Virus record (IMG/VR): IMGVR_UViG_3300031251_000955
Location: 1-37,159 of that record
Reading direction: 5' to 3' (one strand)
Source: a virus
DNA length: 37,159 nt
Shown: positions 35,234 through 37,159 of the stretch, in pieces
Layout of the letters: each line of letters opens with the position of its first letter
Numbering within the stretch: position 1 is the stretch's first letter
The notes under the pieces: model-generated
What the model was told of the DNA's origin: nothing
Databases searched by the model: none
The model's input: the letters and a program-made list of their open reading frames with translations, nothing else
Translations under genes and position numbers: made by a program

Positions 35234-37159
35234 ATGCAAAAGATAACAAAATCAATAAGATGCCGTATTTTTCCCGTCTTCTATCTTCTTTTATATGTTT
35301 CGTCTGCCTGGCTGCTTGCCATCAATGCACAGGCGTCCGGCGCCACACATGCCACGCCGGGATTGCTCCTGCAATCTTCCAGCACAGATTCCATTCATGG
35401 AGCTAATATTCTGTTACTGGTAGCAGATGATTTTGGTTACAACGACAGCGCTATCTATCAGGATGTCTATCATCAAGCTCCGGTAACAACGATGCCCGCA
35501 CTGGAATCCCTGGCCAAACAAGGTATGCGATTCACGCGGTTTTATACCGAGAGCACTTGTTCGGCGAGTCGAGCGGCCTTACTCACAGGGCAATATTCGG
35601 CAAGAAATGGATTTATGCCCATAGCACGCGGACTGTCACCGGATCTCATCACATTACCGGAATATCTTCAGTCCAAAGGATATGCCACGCATCTGGTGGG
35701 TAAATGGCACGCCGGTGAAATAAATCAACAAGCGCTTCCCCAACATCAGGGTTTTGATACGGCCTTTGGATTTCTAAGCCAGTGGTTTTTGAAGGGGCCA
35801 GATAAAGCGGGCAAACCGGAATTAAAATCTCCCACTTATAATAATCCCTGGCTGATGGATGTTAATAAAACGCAGCAGACTTCAAAACAATATCAGGGGC
35901 ATCTGGAAGATATTCTTACACAGCGTACGATTGCACTTATCCAGGATGCGAAAAAAAATAAACAACCCTGGTTTATTGACCACGCATTTTTAGCGCCGCA
36001 TACACCGCTGGAACCGGCCGAGCGTTTTGCATCGCGTTTTGAAAATACACCCGAAGGAAAATACAAAGCGTTGTTGGCGCAAATGGATGACAACTTGCTG
36101 CAAATACTTTCGGCATTAAAAGCAACAGGGCAATGGGACAATACCATCATTATTTTTTTAAGCGACAACGGCTCTACGGACAAACACGCCAACAGTAACG
36201 CACCTTTTAGTGGTGCAAAAACAGAATACGAAGAGGGCGGTATTCGCACGCCATTAATTATTAAATGGCAAAAAAGTAATCAGTTACAAGCAACGCGAAC
36301 GGATGTGGTATCTATTATGGATATTTATCCGTCACTGGTATCAGCGCTGGACGGTCAATCAGCTGATTTGAAAAACCTGGATGGAATTGCAAGTTTAATT
36401 CCCGATAATCCACAACTGCGCACTACGCCATTATATTTTTTAAGTTACGGGAGCTTGAGTGTGTTGAGTGGGGATGGCCATGATCGTTTATTGCGCGAAT
36501 GGAATGCAGGGCATTTCACTCATACAGAGCTGTTCAGATACGATGAAAATAATTTACCTGTTACAGAATCAGGTGGATTGCTGGACAAATTATTGGGTCG
36601 GGAAACAAAAACCGGTAATGAATTATTTGACAGTTTTATGCAATGGCGAAATAAATGGCGAGTTGTTCCCTTGCATTTTAATGATTCAGAAATAACCGGC
36701 AGTGATTTTTTGCGCACGCCGATCAACCCCTCCTGGGCCATGGCTTTCTCTTTTGTTGCAAGGGATGAAAATAAAAAACAAACACTGGTGCATCAACAAG
36801 GCAGTATTGAAGTGACTTTAGAAAAAGGAAACCTGTCGGCCAATATCAACGGGCTGGTGGTGCAGGAAAAAAATATTCAGTCAGGCCAATGTTATTCCGT
36901 CGTATTGTCCGGGGAGTTTTATGATCGCTTTTCAAATGTGCAGGGCGGGATTCATCAATCGCATTTGCATTTGATAGTGAATGGAAAAGAGGTGGATACC
37001 GTGAGTGGTCAAATCAGTAGCCTTGAGTCTATTGATATTACCGAGCCAACTCACATTGGAAATATTAAAAATCCAAAAATATATTCAACTCAATTGCTGC
37101 CAAACGACGAGCCCATTCCATCCGATGTTGATGAGGCGATTAAAGGAATGTGTCCTTGA
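35234..37159 (+). CDS. Secreted S1-type sulfatase (host gene)
   Basis: This 641-residue enzyme hydrolyses sulfate esters. It has an N-terminal signal peptide (about 1-34, hydrophobic IFPVFYLLLYVSSAWLL). The sulfatase domain has metal-binding Asp65 and Asp66 in VADDFG. The formylglycine site is CSASRAALLTG (Cys109 in C-x-A-x-R). GKWHAG, APHTPLEP and LSDNGSTD are also present. A C-terminal region of about 200 residues is lectin/LamG-like (QGSIEVTLEKGNLSANI). It acts in the periplasm or outside the cell, probably on sulfated polysaccharides. It lies outside the att repeat, so it is host DNA and complete, with the stop at the window end. Confidence 0.93.
   Translation: MQKITKSIRCRIFPVFYLLLYVSSAWLLAINAQASGATHATPGLLLQSSSTDSIHGANILLLVADDFGYNDSAIYQDVYHQAPVTTMPALESLAKQGMRFTRFYTESTCSASRAALLTGQYSARNGFMPIARGLSPDLITLPEYLQSKGYATHLVGKWHAGEINQQALPQHQGFDTAFGFLSQWFLKGPDKAGKPELKSPTYNNPWLMDVNKTQQTSKQYQGHLEDILTQRTIALIQDAKKNKQPWFIDHAFLAPHTPLEPAERFASRFENTPEGKYKALLAQMDDNLLQILSALKATGQWDNTIIIFLSDNGSTDKHANSNAPFSGAKTEYEEGGIRTPLIIKWQKSNQLQATRTDVVSIMDIYPSLVSALDGQSADLKNLDGIASLIPDNPQLRTTPLYFLSYGSLSVLSGDGHDRLLREWNAGHFTHTELFRYDENNLPVTESGGLLDKLLGRETKTGNELFDSFMQWRNKWRVVPLHFNDSEITGSDFLRTPINPSWAMAFSFVARDENKKQTLVHQQGSIEVTLEKGNLSANINGLVVQEKNIQSGQCYSVVLSGEFYDRFSNVQGGIHQSHLHLIVNGKEVDTVSGQISSLESIDITEPTHIGNIKNPKIYSTQLLPNDEPIPSDVDEAIKGMCP

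Noticed and set aside
1-37159. tRNA genes, rRNA genes, CRISPR arrays and insertion sequences.
   Set aside because: I saw no cloverleaf-type tRNA sequence, no regularly spaced identical repeats with unique spacers and no transposase gene. The candidate att core is not within a tRNA gene.
35234-37159. Sulfatase as a phage cargo (lysogenic conversion) gene.
   Set aside because: It lies outside the right att repeat, has a signal peptide and its own leader, and is oriented after the last phage gene; it is most simply host DNA.

Overview
The window is an almost complete temperate prophage of about 35.1 kb (roughly positions 16-35166), followed by one host gene. The host looks like a carbohydrate-degrading Gram-negative bacterium. 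The flanking gene is a secreted S1-type sulfatase, and the prophage proteins resemble gammaproteobacterial phages. The genus cannot be fixed from sequence alone (a Cellvibrio-like organism is only a guess). A 13-bp direct repeat, CTGTCTAATACTC, lies at 16-28 inside the 3' end of the integrase gene and again at 35154-35166, five bases after the last phage gene. It is the best candidate for the att core.

Left arm, minus strand (1-10229): a tightly overlapping operon reads leftward from a promoter at 10259-10287. It holds small early genes, a KilA-C antirepressor-like protein, a ParB-like protein, a complete diversity-generating retroelement (DGR), a DUF5131 (Gp37/Gp68) protein, an ASCH protein, a DUF4224 protein and the integrase. 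The DGR comprises a reverse transcriptase, an Avd accessory protein, a 102-bp template repeat (TR, 4147-4248) and three target genes. Each target ends in a 102-bp variable repeat (VR1 4837-4938, VR2 5741-5842, VR3 8611-8712). By hand alignment, all 29 TR/VR differences fall at TR adenines on the coding strand, with none elsewhere. Each VR is followed by a GC-rich hairpin that the TR lacks.

Immunity region (10230-11850): a LexA/CI-type repressor and a Cro-like gene diverge. Five sites with consensus ATAAG-N4-CTTAT, two over the leftward promoter and three between the divergent genes, form a lambda-like OL/OR system. The leftward operon, including the DGR and integrase, is therefore probably repressor-controlled. 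A zinc-ribbon/membrane protein gene lies directly downstream of the repressor and may be expressed in the lysogen.

Right arm, plus strand (11630-35149): after cro come a CII-like regulator, a replication initiator-like gene with internal iterons, a DnaB-type helicase and a Q-type antiterminator. An intergenic second copy of the iteron module follows, then a strong promoter and a terminator (pR'/tR' layout). The late genes combine a lambda/HK97-like head module (Nu1-like TerS, GpA-like TerL, portal, fused protease-capsid) with a P2-like contractile tail in P2-like order: V, W, J, I, fibre, FI, FII, E/E' with a -1 frameshift, T, U, X, D. An M15-type endolysin and a holin end the prophage.

The most notable biology is the three-target DGR placed in a repressor-controlled early operon rather than beside the tail fibre, and acting on DUF1566-like proteins without signal peptides. 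Next in interest are the duplicated origin-like module and an att site that swaps the integrase C-terminus.
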